Shown: positions 15,300 to 24,432, numbered from the stretch's first letter. The stretch is DNA of 41,425 nucleotides from an uncultured Dehalococcoidia bacterium (GCA_913047625.1 CAJWUJ010000012.1:1-41425); one strand, 5' to 3'. Translations and numbers: made by a program. Notes: generated by a model not told the origin, from the letters alone.

Positions 15300-16586
15300 A
15301 TGCCTGCTTACGCTATCATAGGTGGACAATGGGGAGATGAAGGAAAAGGGAAGATTGTCGATTACTTATCGGCTTCTGCCGACCTGGTCGTTCGATTTTC
15401 CGGCGGAAACAATGCTGGTCACACAGTCATTAACACGCAAGGCGAATTCAAGTTCCATCTTATACCTTGTGGTGTATTCTGGCCACAAGTTACATGTGTA
15501 ATTGGTAATGGTGTCGTTGTAGACCCTGATGTCTTCCTGGAAGAAATTCAACTTCTCGAAGCAGAAGGTATAGATACCAGCAGGGTTAAACTTAGTGATA
15601 AAGCACACTTAGTTATGCCTTATCACACCGTCTTGGATCAGCTGGAGGAAAAGGCTCGTGGTACAGAGTCGATAGGGACAACAGGAAAAGGAATTGGGCC
15701 AGCCTATGTTGATAAAGTTGCCAGATCCGGCATACGGGTATATCACCTTCTAGACCAAAAAGGATTGCGCGAAAAACTAGAGTCAACCATCGCCAAGAAA
15801 AATGAGGTGATAACTAAACTCTACCAAGCACCTGCACTGGATGCAGAGGAAATTATAGCCAAGTGTGAAGATTGGTCCAGTAAAATATCCAAGTTCATTC
15901 AACCTGCTGAAATGATAGTTCGTCAATCATTAAGTGACGGTAAAAAAGTCGTTTTGGAAGGTGCGCAAGGAGCACTACTGGATATCGATCACGGTACTTA
16001 TCCCTACGTTACTTCCTCATCACCTTCTATCGGAGGAGCATGTACCGGTTTAGGGTTACCCCCAGCAGCAATACAGAACGTCATCGGAGTCTTTAAGGCG
16101 TATTCTACCAGGGTAGGTTCTGGACCATTACCCACAGAAATGGACGAATCCACTGCAACCAAATTAAGGGAGATTGCGGGAGAATACGGTGCTACCACCG
16201 GTCGTCCGCGCCGTTGTGGTTGGTTTGATGGGGTAGCTGCCAAGTACAGTGCTACTGTAAATGGTTTCACCTCTCTAGTTCTAACCCGTCTTGATGTTCT
16301 CGACGGATTTCCATCTATAAAAATATGTACTGGATATAAACTCAATAACAAAATTATCGATTATTTCCCTTCAAGTGCAGAGGAATTAGCGCAATGCGAT
16401 GTGGTATATGAAGAATTGCCGGGATGGACCGACCCAACCGCCAGTGCCAGAAACATGAAACAGCTTCCCGAAGAAGCAGTTCGGTACATCACAAGACTAC
16501 AAGATATTGTTGGAGTCCCAATAGACCTCATCTCGACCGGACCGGAACGAGAGGAAGTAATATCTATCCGCAAAATTATTCGGTAA
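15300..16586 (+). CDS. purA: Adenylosuccinate synthetase
   Basis: Joins IMP and aspartate with GTP to give adenylosuccinate, the first step from IMP to AMP. The P-loop GGQWGDEGKGK is at residues 8-18, with the catalytic Asp13 and later NNAGHT with catalytic His. GTTGKGIGPAY, the IMP loop STRVGSGPLPTE, and TGRPRRCGWFD near residue 300 are all intact. Length is 428 residues, as usual. The frame could start at 15264, but AAAGGA before ATG 15300 and the family N-terminus MPAYAIIGGQWG choose the latter. The downstream FAH-family gene begins 25 bases after the stop and may be co-transcribed. Confidence 0.98.
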   Translation: MPAYAIIGGQWGDEGKGKIVDYLSASADLVVRFSGGNNAGHTVINTQGEFKFHLIPCGVFWPQVTCVIGNGVVVDPDVFLEEIQLLEAEGIDTSRVKLSDKAHLVMPYHTVLDQLEEKARGTESIGTTGKGIGPAYVDKVARSGIRVYHLLDQKGLREKLESTIAKKNEVITKLYQAPALDAEEIIAKCEDWSSKISKFIQPAEMIVRQSLSDGKKVVLEGAQGALLDIDHGTYPYVTSSSPSIGGACTGLGLPPAAIQNVIGVFKAYSTRVGSGPLPTEMDESTATKLREIAGEYGATTGRPRRCGWFDGVAAKYSATVNGFTSLVLTRLDVLDGFPSIKICTGYKLNNKIIDYFPSSAEELAQCDVVYEELPGWTDPTASARNMKQLPEEAVRYITRLQDIVGVPIDLISTGPEREEVISIRKIIR

Positions 16587-16611
16587 AACTTGATTCTCAA
16601 GGAGTATTAAC

Positions 16612-17520
16612 ATGAAATTTGCATTTTTCAATGATTATCAGCTAGGGGTGATCACAGGTGATCAAATTGTTGCGATTGATGAGGTTTCGAGACAAATAGA
16701 GCACTCTGCTCCTCAACAGCTAATCAATGGAGTAATTGCTCAATTCTCTGACTTAAAACCCGAAATAGAAAAAGCAATTGAGAGTAACCAAGGCGTACCA
16801 CTATCAGGAGTCAGGATCCGGCCACCGCTACCACGACCCGGAAAGATAATCTGTGCGGCAGTTAATTATCTGGAATTCGGTACCCGGCCACCAAGCCCGC
16901 TAGAGGCTTTTATCAAGTCGTCTAACTCAGTCATCGGTGACGGAGACACGGTAGAATTACCCAACATCCCTGCAACTATATTCCATCACGAAGCCGAATT
17001 GGCAGTGGTCATAGGGAAACTAGCTAAGAATGTTACGGCTGCCCAGTCAATGGATTACGTGTTTGGGTACACTAACTTTATGGACGTGTCAGCAAGAGGT
17101 TTCGCCCCATTAGGACCCGGTAGAATGAGCTTTTTTATGATTAAATCTTCAGATACATTTGGGCCAATGGGACCATGTATTGTAACCAAAGATGAAATTA
17201 ATGACCCGCATGATTTAGATGTTAAGTTGTGGAATAAAGGAGAAATCCGACATGACTTTAATACTAGCGACATGTCAAATAAAATACCTGAACTCATTGA
17301 ATACTGCTCTTCAATAACTTCATTAGAACCCGGAGACATCATATCAACAGGAACTAACCACCAAGGTATTGGTGCGATACAAGATGGAGATCAACTGCTA
17401 ATGGAAATAAAGGGGCTCGGCAAGTTAAACGTTAATGTCACAGACGCTCAGAAACGCAGCTGGCCAAGGGGTATAGATCAAGACATGGCGAAGGCTATGC
17501 TCGGAGATATAAAACCATAG
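16612..17520 (+). CDS. Fumarylacetoacetate hydrolase (FAH) family protein
   Basis: The family hydrolyses, decarboxylates or isomerises 2-oxo acids with a bound Mg ion. Here residues 1-65 form the small N-terminal domain, and the catalytic domain starts at RPGKIICAAVNYLEFG. Metal ligands are in FHHEAELAVVIGK (E-x-E pattern, about 124-136), and IKSSDTFGPMGP matches the KS-x-DTF-x-P-x-GP motif. STGTNHQGIG is the STGTP-x-GVG loop with Asn-His in place of Pro. NDVSARD, usually conserved, reads MDVSARG. These changes mean the substrate may differ from classic FAH members. 302 residues is normal. AAGGAG lies 7 bases before the ATG. Confidence 0.9.
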   Translation: MKFAFFNDYQLGVITGDQIVAIDEVSRQIEHSAPQQLINGVIAQFSDLKPEIEKAIESNQGVPLSGVRIRPPLPRPGKIICAAVNYLEFGTRPPSPLEAFIKSSNSVIGDGDTVELPNIPATIFHHEAELAVVIGKLAKNVTAAQSMDYVFGYTNFMDVSARGFAPLGPGRMSFFMIKSSDTFGPMGPCIVTKDEINDPHDLDVKLWNKGEIRHDFNTSDMSNKIPELIEYCSSITSLEPGDIISTGTNHQGIGAIQDGDQLLMEIKGLGKLNVNVTDAQKRSWPRGIDQDMAKAMLGDIKP

Positions 17521-17532
17521 CCTTGTTGCTAT

Positions 17533-18438
17533 TTAGTGAACGGACACTTTGGAAACTAGGTCAACATGATACCTAGCTACAAGAGCGTCTAAAAAGGTAG
17601 CTGTCTCAACATCAGGCGTAACAAGTGGAAGCCTCGGAGATCCCACGTCGATACCGCATTTATTGACAAGGTATTTAATCGGTATGGGATTAGCGACAAC
17701 AAAGATTCCGTTAAAGAAATCCAGCAATTCTAAATGTAATTCTGCAGCCTGAGCAGTCTTGCCCACTGTAATGTACTTTATCATTTCCTGTATCTGCAAT
17801 CCGATAATGTGAGAAGCCACGCTAATTACTCCATACCCTCCTATGTTCATCATGCCAAATGTGTCATTATCATTACCACTCCAAACACGAAAATCTGAGT
17901 CGGTTCCTTTGATAATGCGAGAGATTTGATTGAAATCCCCACTCGCTTCCTTTATTCCAATAATGTTAGGGATACTGCTCAAACGAACAGTAGTATCCGC
18001 GCTAAGGCTAGCTACAGTTCTACTCGGAACGTTATACAATATACAAGGCAGGTCCGTACTATGAGCAATAGCGCTGAAATGCTGGAATAGCCCTTCTTGT
18101 GTTGGTTTATTGTAATAAGGAACCACGAGAAGACATGCATCCACGCCAGCTTCCTGCGCATCAGCCGTATATTTTATGGCTTCTGATGTACTATTACTTC
18201 CCGTGCCGGCAACCACTGAAACACTGCTAGGAACGGTAGCCCTAACCAAACTAAAAAGTTCTTTCTGTTCATCTCTGGTTAAAGTAGGAGACTCACCCGT
18301 CGTCCCAGCTACCACTAACCCATCACTACCTGAGTCTGCTAAAGATCCTGCAAGATTTTCAACCTGTGCATAATTAACAGCTCCGCTCCCATCGAATGGA
18401 GTCACCATAGCAGTCAGTAACCGCCCTATATCACTCAT
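17533..18438 (-). CDS. dapA: 4-hydroxy-tetrahydrodipicolinate synthase
   Basis: Condenses pyruvate with aspartate semialdehyde at the first step of the diaminopimelate/lysine branch. The Schiff-base lysine is K163 in IIGIKEASGD. The pyruvate-binding GTTGES is at 45-50, and the catalytic tyrosine Y135 is in ILYNVPSRT. VPYYNKPTQEG is another signature. 301 residues is normal for the (beta/alpha)8 barrel with a helical tail. AGGGGG 10 bases before the ATG may serve the ribosome. It reads toward the FAH gene with only 12 bases between the two stops. asd and dapB, which act just before and after it in the pathway, lie 1.5 kb away on the same strand beyond an oppositely oriented two-gene operon. 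Confidence 0.96.
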   Translation of the reverse strand: MSDIGRLLTAMVTPFDGSGAVNYAQVENLAGSLADSGSDGLVVAGTTGESPTLTRDEQKELFSLVRATVPSSVSVVAGTGSNSTSEAIKYTADAQEAGVDACLLVVPYYNKPTQEGLFQHFSAIAHSTDLPCILYNVPSRTVASLSADTTVRLSSIPNIIGIKEASGDFNQISRIIKGTDSDFRVWSGNDNDTFGMMNIGGYGVISVASHIIGLQIQEMIKYITVGKTAQAAELHLELLDFFNGIFVVANPIPIKYLVNKCGIDVGSPRLPLVTPDVETATFLDALVARYHVDLVSKVSVH

Positions 18439-18473
18439 TATCCTATTCCCCCTTGAAAATGATACGAATGGAT

Positions 18474-18503
18474 ATTAACACCGATTGTACGATACTTTGT
18501 CAA
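18474..18503 (-). promoter_or_regulatory. Promoter of dapA
   Basis: Minus strand perfect TTGACA (18498-18503), 18-base spacer, GTTAAT (18474-18479, 4 of 6 matches). The start of transcription would be near 18467, about 30 bases before the ATG. Confidence 0.5.
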
Positions 18504-18564
18504 TAGCTACTATCATAACAATCCCAGCTTATAAGATTTCAATGCAACACCTAGAGAGAATCTC

Positions 18565-18593
18565 GAGACAACTACGCCTATTTGGCATATAAT
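18565..18593 (+). promoter_or_regulatory. Promoter of the unknown two-gene operon
   Basis: Perfect TATAAT (18588-18593), 17-base spacer and GAGACA (18565-18570, 4 of 6) upstream. The 8-base palindrome TCTCGAGA (18561-18568) overlaps the -35 box and could be an operator. A start near 18600 leaves about 30 bases before the ATG at 18630. Confidence 0.6.
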
Positions 18594-18629
18594 ACCCTCA
18601 ATTTAATCTACACGTCACGGGATACATTT

Positions 18630-19238
18630 ATGGAAAAAGAGAACAAAGGATCAGAACCAATAAAAACTGCTTTGGAAAAAGCATTGGAGAAAGTAGATCA
18701 AATGGAGGCTCCTTCTGAGGAGGAACTTCTTGAATGGAAGTGGGTTCCCAAAGGGAAACAAATGGCTGCACAATACCTTCAAGGAGCATGTGATCTTCCC
18801 GAAGTAATCAGCAACACTGAAGAGACTGGTAGAGATCAATTTGTTAAAGGAATACTTGAAACATTACTGGAAAATATTCGTCTTCCGAGGTCTGAACAAG
18901 AATATAAAACCAATGAACTGGCTATGGAAGGATTAAAGTCAATAAAAAATGATAAGGACTCTATGGAGGAACTTATCTCACGTGTCCAATACGTCTGCAC
19001 TCAATACGCACAACATGGGCTTAAAGAAAAAGAAGAGAAATACAATAGCATGAAGCAAGAATTCCAAACCAGAATTGAAGAAATACGCAGCAAACAGCCA
19101 AGTAACGTTGCACGGCAAATAGAGACAGAGTCTTTATCTCAATTCCAATCAGAATGGTTGCGCATTTCTAATCAGTTCGATGAACAGTACCTGGAACATT
19201 TACAAAATTTTCGAACCCAAGTTAGACTTATACGGTAG
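18630..19238 (+). CDS. Unknown helical, coiled-coil-rich protein, 202 aa
   Basis: I do not recognise this family. The product is soluble, strongly charged and almost free of strand pattern. KTALEKALEKVDQMEAPSEE opens with a short helix, followed by a central block (EWKWVPKGKQMAAQYLQGAC) and a second helical block ending NIRLPRSEQEY. The last 80 residues (LKEKEEKYNSMKQEFQTRIE onward) have heptad-like Leu/Met/Phe/Ile spacing typical of a coiled coil. It has no signal peptide. The frame opens at 18582, but that start would lie upstream of the predicted transcription start, so ATG 18630 is used. The next unknown gene begins 5 bases after this stop, so the two are surely co-transcribed and possibly partners. 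Confidence 0.8.
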   Translation: MEKENKGSEPIKTALEKALEKVDQMEAPSEEELLEWKWVPKGKQMAAQYLQGACDLPEVISNTEETGRDQFVKGILETLLENIRLPRSEQEYKTNELAMEGLKSIKNDKDSMEELISRVQYVCTQYAQHGLKEKEEKYNSMKQEFQTRIEEIRSKQPSNVARQIETESLSQFQSEWLRISNQFDEQYLEHLQNFRTQVRLIR

Positions 19239-19243
19239 CTACA

Positions 19244-19948
19244 ATGAATCAAGAAGAGCAGGACATACTTGCAGCAATAAAACTGACTAAAATCCTCAAG
19301 ACACCTAAGCAACACCTTGCCACATTTGGCGTCACCCGAACAAACTACTATTTGATCACACAACCCAGCTACGATGATTTGTTACAAGAACAGCAAGAGG
19401 AATCAGTAATAAGAGAGGGTACGGTCGTTTCTGAAAGGCCTCTGGTCGTAACTCCAAGATACATGGCTAACCTCGATGGATTCAGCTCAGACGCTAGAAA
19501 ATACTTTGAAAACCTGGTCCAAACACTCGGACCTGGTGCACCAGGAATCCTATACCAATATCGTAACGAACCAGCAGGACTTGATATTGTGTCAGAAAAT
19601 GTCGAGGCTATTTCTCAAAAGATACTTGCTGATCTTAAAGGTAAAGGCGACACTCAATCTGTCGTCATACAAGGTGTAGATCACCTATGGGATGTCTCAC
19701 TACTGCAATTCATATATCAATTTACAGCTAATTCCTTAAAAGGAAACATATCTGAAATGGGTAATATGGGTTTGCTAAACATAGAAAATAGCGTAGGCCT
19801 ACCCACAGCGATTGTTAGGGAAATCGAAGAAATGTTTCAAAGAGTTCGGCAAGGGGATGATCCTTCTAAGTTGAAAGAAAAGCTAGACAGGCTTGGTGTC
19901 TTCGATCTCTATGAAGATCGCTTTCTCAGTCTATTCTTAAAAAAATAA
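19244..19948 (+). CDS. Unknown protein, 234 aa, partner of the coiled-coil protein
   Basis: I do not recognise a named family. The protein is soluble and acidic with mixed helix/strand pattern. Notable segments are QHLATFGVTRTNYYLITQPSY (about 23-43), VVSERPLVVTPRYMANLDGFS (about 60-80), a strand-rich middle and a conserved-looking C-terminal piece with KLDRLGVFDLYEDRFLSLF. Such an N-terminal T-x-Y-L-x-T-x-P-x-Y element with VREG...V..P is seen in uncharacterised proteins of green non-sulphur relatives, by my recollection, not by search. It starts 5 bases after the coiled-coil gene. It is wedged between dapA and asd in the opposite direction, which suggests an independent role from lysine synthesis. 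Confidence 0.82.
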   Translation: MNQEEQDILAAIKLTKILKTPKQHLATFGVTRTNYYLITQPSYDDLLQEQQEESVIREGTVVSERPLVVTPRYMANLDGFSSDARKYFENLVQTLGPGAPGILYQYRNEPAGLDIVSENVEAISQKILADLKGKGDTQSVVIQGVDHLWDVSLLQFIYQFTANSLKGNISEMGNMGLLNIENSVGLPTAIVREIEEMFQRVRQGDDPSKLKEKLDRLGVFDLYEDRFLSLFLKK

Positions 19949-19979
19949 GTCTTCTATTCGACAGTTCAGACTCTTGTTC

Positions 19980-21008
19980 TTAGGTACTTTCCTTACCAAT
20001 AAGGTTTTTTTCTACTAAACAATTGATGATTTGCAAAGCATTTGTAGCGGCACCTTTTCGCAGATTATCTATTGCTAACCATAATACCAAACCATTCTCA
20101 ACAGAAATATCCTGTCGAATTCTGCCAACTAGTACGTCGTCGGACCCTGAAGCCATAACTGCTGTTGGATACTGCAATAATTCAAGGTCATCAACTACCC
20201 TGATCCCTTGGAAAGATTCAAGGAGTTCTCTTGCACGATCAGGAGTTATAGGATCGTTAAATTGGACGTGAACAGACTCACAATGACCTATCATGACCGG
20301 AACTCTAACACAAGTCGCCGATATGTAAATCTCAGGACTATGCATGATCTTCTTGGTCTCGTGAATAATCTTATTCTCCTCGTGAGAATACCCGTTATCA
20401 AGAAAGTTTTCCACGTGAGGAATAACATTGAAACCTATGCGGTGCGGATAGACAAGTGGATCAATAAGACGATCTTCCAAAACGGCGGCGGTTTCAGAAA
20501 TCAGCCCATCCATAGCTTTCTTCCCAGATCCTGAAACCGATTGATATGTGTCAACGATAACTCGTTTGATAGGATTCTCTTTGTGTAATGGGTGTAAGGC
20601 CATAACTAACGGAACTGTTACACAGTTTGGAATCGCTATTATTTTATGAATACCATTTAAATCCTCTGCATTCACCTCCGGTACAACAAGAGGAACATCG
20701 GAATTCATCCTAAATGCTGAGCTGTCATCAAGAACTACGGCACCTTGCGCTATTGCCAAAGGAGCAATCTCTTTACTGACAGACGCGTCTACAGAAATAA
20801 AAGCAACATCTGAATCTCGGAAAGCCAGTTCGTCCGCAAGTTGGATCTTCAGAGTTTTACCACGAAATTGAACTGTTTTCCCCACTGAAGATTGGGAAGC
20901 ACACACATTAACCGAGGCTAGTGGCAACGTGGAATCACCTAAGAGTTTAAGAAACAGGGATCCAACAGCACCAGTAGCTCCAACCACAGTTATATTTAAA
21001 GGTCTCAT
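19980..21008 (-). CDS. asd: Aspartate-semialdehyde dehydrogenase
   Basis: Reduces aspartyl phosphate to aspartate semialdehyde with NADPH, the branch point to lysine/DAP, threonine and methionine. The nucleotide loop is VVGATGAVGSLFLKLL (8-23). The active-site cysteine is C129 in IPNCVTVPLV, where most homologues have PNCST or PNCTT. SVSGSGKKAMDGL follows and H-x-R in YPHRIGFNVIPHV and CVRVPVMIGHCESV are the substrate-binding segments; GRIRQD near the C-terminus binds substrate. 342 residues is normal. It starts only 6 bases after the dapB stop, so it is translated from the same message. Confidence 0.97.
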   Translation of the reverse strand: MRPLNITVVGATGAVGSLFLKLLGDSTLPLASVNVCASQSSVGKTVQFRGKTLKIQLADELAFRDSDVAFISVDASVSKEIAPLAIAQGAVVLDDSSAFRMNSDVPLVVPEVNAEDLNGIHKIIAIPNCVTVPLVMALHPLHKENPIKRVIVDTYQSVSGSGKKAMDGLISETAAVLEDRLIDPLVYPHRIGFNVIPHVENFLDNGYSHEENKIIHETKKIMHSPEIYISATCVRVPVMIGHCESVHVQFNDPITPDRARELLESFQGIRVVDDLELLQYPTAVMASGSDDVLVGRIRQDISVENGLVLWLAIDNLRKGAATNALQIINCLVEKNLIGKEST

Positions 21009-21014
21009 AATTGA

Positions 21015-21821
21015 CTAGAGTTCAAGCAAGTTTTCAAGCCCAACTATCAATCCATTATTTTCGAGAACATGCCGAATAGCAAGTAAAACCCCTGGCATAA
21101 AGCTTTCCCGGTTTATGCTATCATGCCTAATGCTAAGAGTCTGACCCAATGTACCAAATGTCACTTCGTGATGGGCAACTCTACCAGGCATACGAGAACT
21201 AAACACTGTAATATCTTTGTAATCCCCCCCCCGAGAGCCAGGAACTAAATCTTTTTGAGATTTTGGTCTCTTAAACCCGTTTCCACCCTCTTCAATATGC
21301 CGAACAATTGCCATTGCTGTACCGGATGGAGAATCAATTTTATTTTCGTGGTGCATTTCATGAACATCAACATATTCAAAATAAGGAGAACTTATCCTTG
21401 AGAGATGCATGAGTAAAGCTGCACCTAGAGCAAAATTGGGAGCTATCATGGCCCCAATGTTGTTTTTACGAGTGAGATCGCGGATTGCAAACACATCACT
21501 GTCTGAAAGCCCAGTGGTTCCTATTACAATATGGATACCAGCAGAGGCAAGAGTACTAACATTTTGCATACAGGATTCAGCATTGGTGAAGTCAACTGCT
21601 ACGTCAGGACCAGTAGCCTTTATAGCTTGGGAAGTATCCTCGAATAATTGAAGTCCTGGATACACTCCAGCATCTATAACTGTGGACAGGTCACCATGAA
21701 CATCAACACCAGCCACTGCTTCAAGGCCTTCTGCCGAATGTACGGCCCTCAGTACTTCTTGTCCCATTCGGCCAGCAACACCAATAACCATGACTCGAGC
21801 AGGAGATGAACTACCATTCAT
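21015..21821 (-). CDS. dapB: 4-hydroxy-tetrahydrodipicolinate reductase
   Basis: Reduces the DapA product with NAD(P)H. The nucleotide motif is VIGVAGRMGQEV near residue 12, IGTTGLSD near 98, APNFALGAALLM near 125, and the catalytic segment EMHHENKIDSPSGTAM near 155 is the family signature with its His-His and the Lys of the proton donor. 268 residues is normal. The coding strand contains a run of nine G within PGSRGGD (bases 21224-21232), unusual in this AT-rich background and a possible slippage point. It lies 114 bases after pnp, and asd follows 6 bases after its stop. Confidence 0.96.
   Translation of the reverse strand: MNGSSSPARVMVIGVAGRMGQEVLRAVHSAEGLEAVAGVDVHGDLSTVIDAGVYPGLQLFEDTSQAIKATGPDVAVDFTNAESCMQNVSTLASAGIHIVIGTTGLSDSDVFAIRDLTRKNNIGAMIAPNFALGAALLMHLSRISSPYFEYVDVHEMHHENKIDSPSGTAMAIVRHIEEGGNGFKRPKSQKDLVPGSRGGDYKDITVFSSRMPGRVAHHEVTFGTLGQTLSIRHDSINRESFMPGVLLAIRHVLENNGLIVGLENLLEL
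21224..21232. repeat. Nine-base C/G homopolymer inside dapB
   Basis: Nine consecutive C on the plus strand (nine G in the dapB message) encode R-G-G across the segment PGSRGGD. Loss or gain of one base would truncate DapB, so this is either a slippage-prone site or a spot where an assembly error should be suspected. Confidence 0.9.
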
Positions 21822-21933
21822 CTTTACACCTCATTCGTCCTGTGTTCAGAATCTCAATATGTATTTTACTACTTCTATTGTAATAAAAGTCGATATGAAC
21901 CGCTAGCCAGTTATTTCTATTCCGAATATTAAT

Positions 21934-21951
21934 CCCTAATATCTATTAGGG
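21934..21951 (-). other. Hairpin overlapping the pnp stop codon
   Basis: CCCTAAT (21934-21940) and ATTAGGG (21945-21951) form a perfect 7-bp stem with a 4-base loop covering the last pnp codons. There is no T-run after it, so it may be an mRNA stabiliser between pnp and dapB rather than a terminator. Confidence 0.35.
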
Positions 21952-24110
21952 CGACCACCAGATCTAGGGCCTCGGGAATCTCGATTCCTCTGCACTGTTC
22001 TCGATCTAGCCTTAACATCGTCAAGAGTTCCATCTTCCAAAACAACCCGACGAGATAAATTGATGCGACCCAGATTATCAATATCAGCAACCATTACAGT
22101 AACTTCATCACCCTCGCTGAGCTCATCTTCCACAGCCCCTATTCTAGTAACAGCTATTTCACTAATATGAACTAATCCTTCTTTTCCTGGTAAGATTTCA
22201 ACAAAAGCCCCAAAGGTCATAATCCTGGTTACTTTTCCATCATAAATTTTTCCGATCACCGCTTCTTCTACCATGCCATTGACATGGTCAAGTGCAGCCT
22301 GAGCGTCAGCCTCATCGTTAGAACCAACGGTTACGGTTCCGTCATCATCTACATTAATACTTACACTAAATCGCTCCTGCAAAAATCGAATGTTTTTCCC
22401 ACCAGGGCCTATTATTCCTCCAATTTTATCCACAGGTACTTTTGTACGGAAGAATTTTGGAGCGTACTTGCTAACCTCAGCGTTGCCATCTCCAATTCCT
22501 TTCAGCATTTCGTCCATAATAAAAAGTCTGCCCTCTTTGGCCTGTGCAAGAGCTTGACGCATAATGTCTGTGGTTATACCACCAACCTTGATATCCAACT
22601 GGACTGCTGTAACCCCATCTCGAGTACCGGTTACCTTGAAATCCATATCTCCCATAAAGTCTTCAATACCCTGAATATCAGATAGAACAACAAAGTTGTC
22701 CCCGTCCCCTTTTATCAAACCCATAGCAATACCGGATACCGGCTTTTTAATCGGAACCCCAGCATTCATCATAGCTAATGTACTACCACATGTGCTTGCC
22801 ATAGAAGTGCTTCCATTAGAACTCAAACACTCCGAAACGAGACGAATGGTATATGGAAATTCATCTTCATCAGGAATAACTGAAACCAAGGCGCGCTCAG
22901 CTAGAGCTCCATGACCTATCTCTCTTCGACCCGTTCCAACTCTCTTTACTTCACCAGTGGAATAAGGCGGAAAGTTATAATGGTGAATGTATCGCTTGGT
23001 ATCATTAGGACTCAAAGTATCAAGTTTTTGAACCATAGAGAGTGACCCCAATGTACACACAGTGAGAACCTGCGTCTGACCACGTTTGAACAATCCCGAA
23101 CCATGAGCTCGAGGTAACACATTAATGTCAGAGGTTATAGGCCTGATTTCCTTCAGCCCACGACCATCAGGACGCCTACCGTGTTCAAGTATACGTTCTC
23201 GAATCACTTTCTTTAGTCGCTTATCAAACGCAACAGCCAAATCAGCGCCGTTTGTCTCATCACCAAGCTGATCCTTAATTGATTTTTCTAGTCTTGAGAG
23301 CTCTGAATTTCTTTCGCCTTTTGCCTGACCGGCATCAATTATTTCCTCTAGTTTATTATCAGCTAAACCAGCAACTTGTTCTACTAAAGCCTCATCAACA
23401 TCCAGAGCTGATTGGAATTCAAATTTTTCCATACCGATCTGTGCTTTCATTGACTCCTGAATTTGAACAACTTCCTGAATATACTTTTGGGCGAGTTGAA
23501 CTCCTTCCAGAATCATTTCCTCATCAATATCGTCGGATGATTCTGATTCAATCATCATAACTGCATCAGTCGTACCAGCCACCATTAAATTGAGCGAACT
23601 CTGATCTAATTGCTCGTATGTTGGATTAACTACATATTCACCGTTAACGTATCCAATCCTACAAGCCCCAACAATACCGTTAAATGGGATATCAGAAATA
23701 GTTAACGCAGCTGACGCACCGATGAGTGAAAGCGTCTCAGGAGGATTTATATGATCCACACTAAGCATAGTCACTAGTATTTGCACTTCATTCCTTAAGC
23801 CTTTTGGGAACAAAGGTCGCAATGGGCGATCAATCAACCTACTGGCAATAATCGCATCGGGACCTGGTCTACCTTCACGTCTGAAGAAACTCCCCGGAAT
23901 TCTCCCTGCCGCATATAACCGCTCTTCCAAATCTACTGTTAATGGTAAAAAGTCGACACCTTCACGTGCACTTTGAGCCGCACATACGGTTACTAACATC
24001 ATGACATCGCCGTAGCGAACCACAACTGACCCATTAGCCTGTTCAGCCAATTTTCCTGTTTCAATGGAAAGGGTTTCGTGACCAAAGGCCACTTCATAAA
24101 CTGATGACAT
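21936..24110 (-). CDS. pnp: Polyribonucleotide nucleotidyltransferase (PNPase)
   Basis: A 3'-to-5' phosphorolytic exoribonuclease of the RNA degradation machinery. The 724 residues show the full domain order: first RNase PH domain (to about 140), helical linker (145-230), second RNase PH domain (about 310-540, with GRRPDGRGLKEIRPI at its start and the phosphate-binding SNGSTSMAS), KH domain (IGGIIGPGGKNIRFLQERF, about 555-610) and S1 domain (GKVTRIMTFGAFVEILPGKE, about 615-690). A short Arg/Gly/Ser-rich tail ends the protein. The ribosome-binding site is strong (GGAGGAGG about 8 bases before the ATG). rpsO lies 55 bases upstream, the common rpsO-pnp pairing. Confidence 0.98.
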   Translation of the reverse strand: MSSVYEVAFGHETLSIETGKLAEQANGSVVVRYGDVMMLVTVCAAQSAREGVDFLPLTVDLEERLYAAGRIPGSFFRREGRPGPDAIIASRLIDRPLRPLFPKGLRNEVQILVTMLSVDHINPPETLSLIGASAALTISDIPFNGIVGACRIGYVNGEYVVNPTYEQLDQSSLNLMVAGTTDAVMMIESESSDDIDEEMILEGVQLAQKYIQEVVQIQESMKAQIGMEKFEFQSALDVDEALVEQVAGLADNKLEEIIDAGQAKGERNSELSRLEKSIKDQLGDETNGADLAVAFDKRLKKVIRERILEHGRRPDGRGLKEIRPITSDINVLPRAHGSGLFKRGQTQVLTVCTLGSLSMVQKLDTLSPNDTKRYIHHYNFPPYSTGEVKRVGTGRREIGHGALAERALVSVIPDEDEFPYTIRLVSECLSSNGSTSMASTCGSTLAMMNAGVPIKKPVSGIAMGLIKGDGDNFVVLSDIQGIEDFMGDMDFKVTGTRDGVTAVQLDIKVGGITTDIMRQALAQAKEGRLFIMDEMLKGIGDGNAEVSKYAPKFFRTKVPVDKIGGIIGPGGKNIRFLQERFSVSINVDDDGTVTVGSNDEADAQAALDHVNGMVEEAVIGKIYDGKVTRIMTFGAFVEILPGKEGLVHISEIAVTRIGAVEDELSEGDEVTVMVADIDNLGRINLSRRVVLEDGTLDDVKARSRTVQRNRDSRGPRSGGRPNRY

Positions 24111-24165
24111 ATCTAGTCCTCCTCCACACCCACGCTTAAGAAAGCTTACAACGCAATCTGGTCAT

Positions 24166-24432
24166 CTAGCGGCGTAAACCAAGCCGAGATATAACTGATG
24201 CATATCTGCTGGGATCACGCTTATTAAGATAGGTGAGCAACCGCCTGCGATCCCCCACAAGTTTAAGCAATCCTCGGCGAGAATGATTATCTTTGCGGTG
24301 GGTTCGAAGATGGGTAGTCAAATACTTAATTCTACCACTAAGGAGTGCTACCTGAACTTCTACTGAACCGGTATCGTCGCTACCGATTTGGTATTCTTCT
24401 ATGATTTCTTGTTTGCCCTCTTTTGTGAGCAT
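24166..24432 (-). CDS. rpsO: 30S ribosomal protein S15
   Basis: S15 is a primary binder of the central domain of 16S rRNA and bridges to the large subunit. The 88-residue length, the loop [39 protein letters not shown] and the C-terminal [19 protein letters not shown] are diagnostic. The start is ATG 24432, with GAGG about 12 bases upstream, slightly far. It leads the rpsO-pnp unit, and its own promoter is visible upstream. In many bacteria S15 represses its own mRNA through a leader structure; I cannot identify one with certainty here. Confidence 0.98.
   Translation of the reverse strand: MLTKEGKQEIIEEYQIGSDDTGSVEVQVALLSGRIKYLTTHLRTHRKDNHSRRGLLKLVGDRRRLLTYLNKRDPSRYASVISRLGLRR

Noticed and set aside
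15151-15300. Purine riboswitch upstream of purA
   Set aside because: The conserved three-way-junction core is not present; only a simple hairpin and an inverted repeat are seen.
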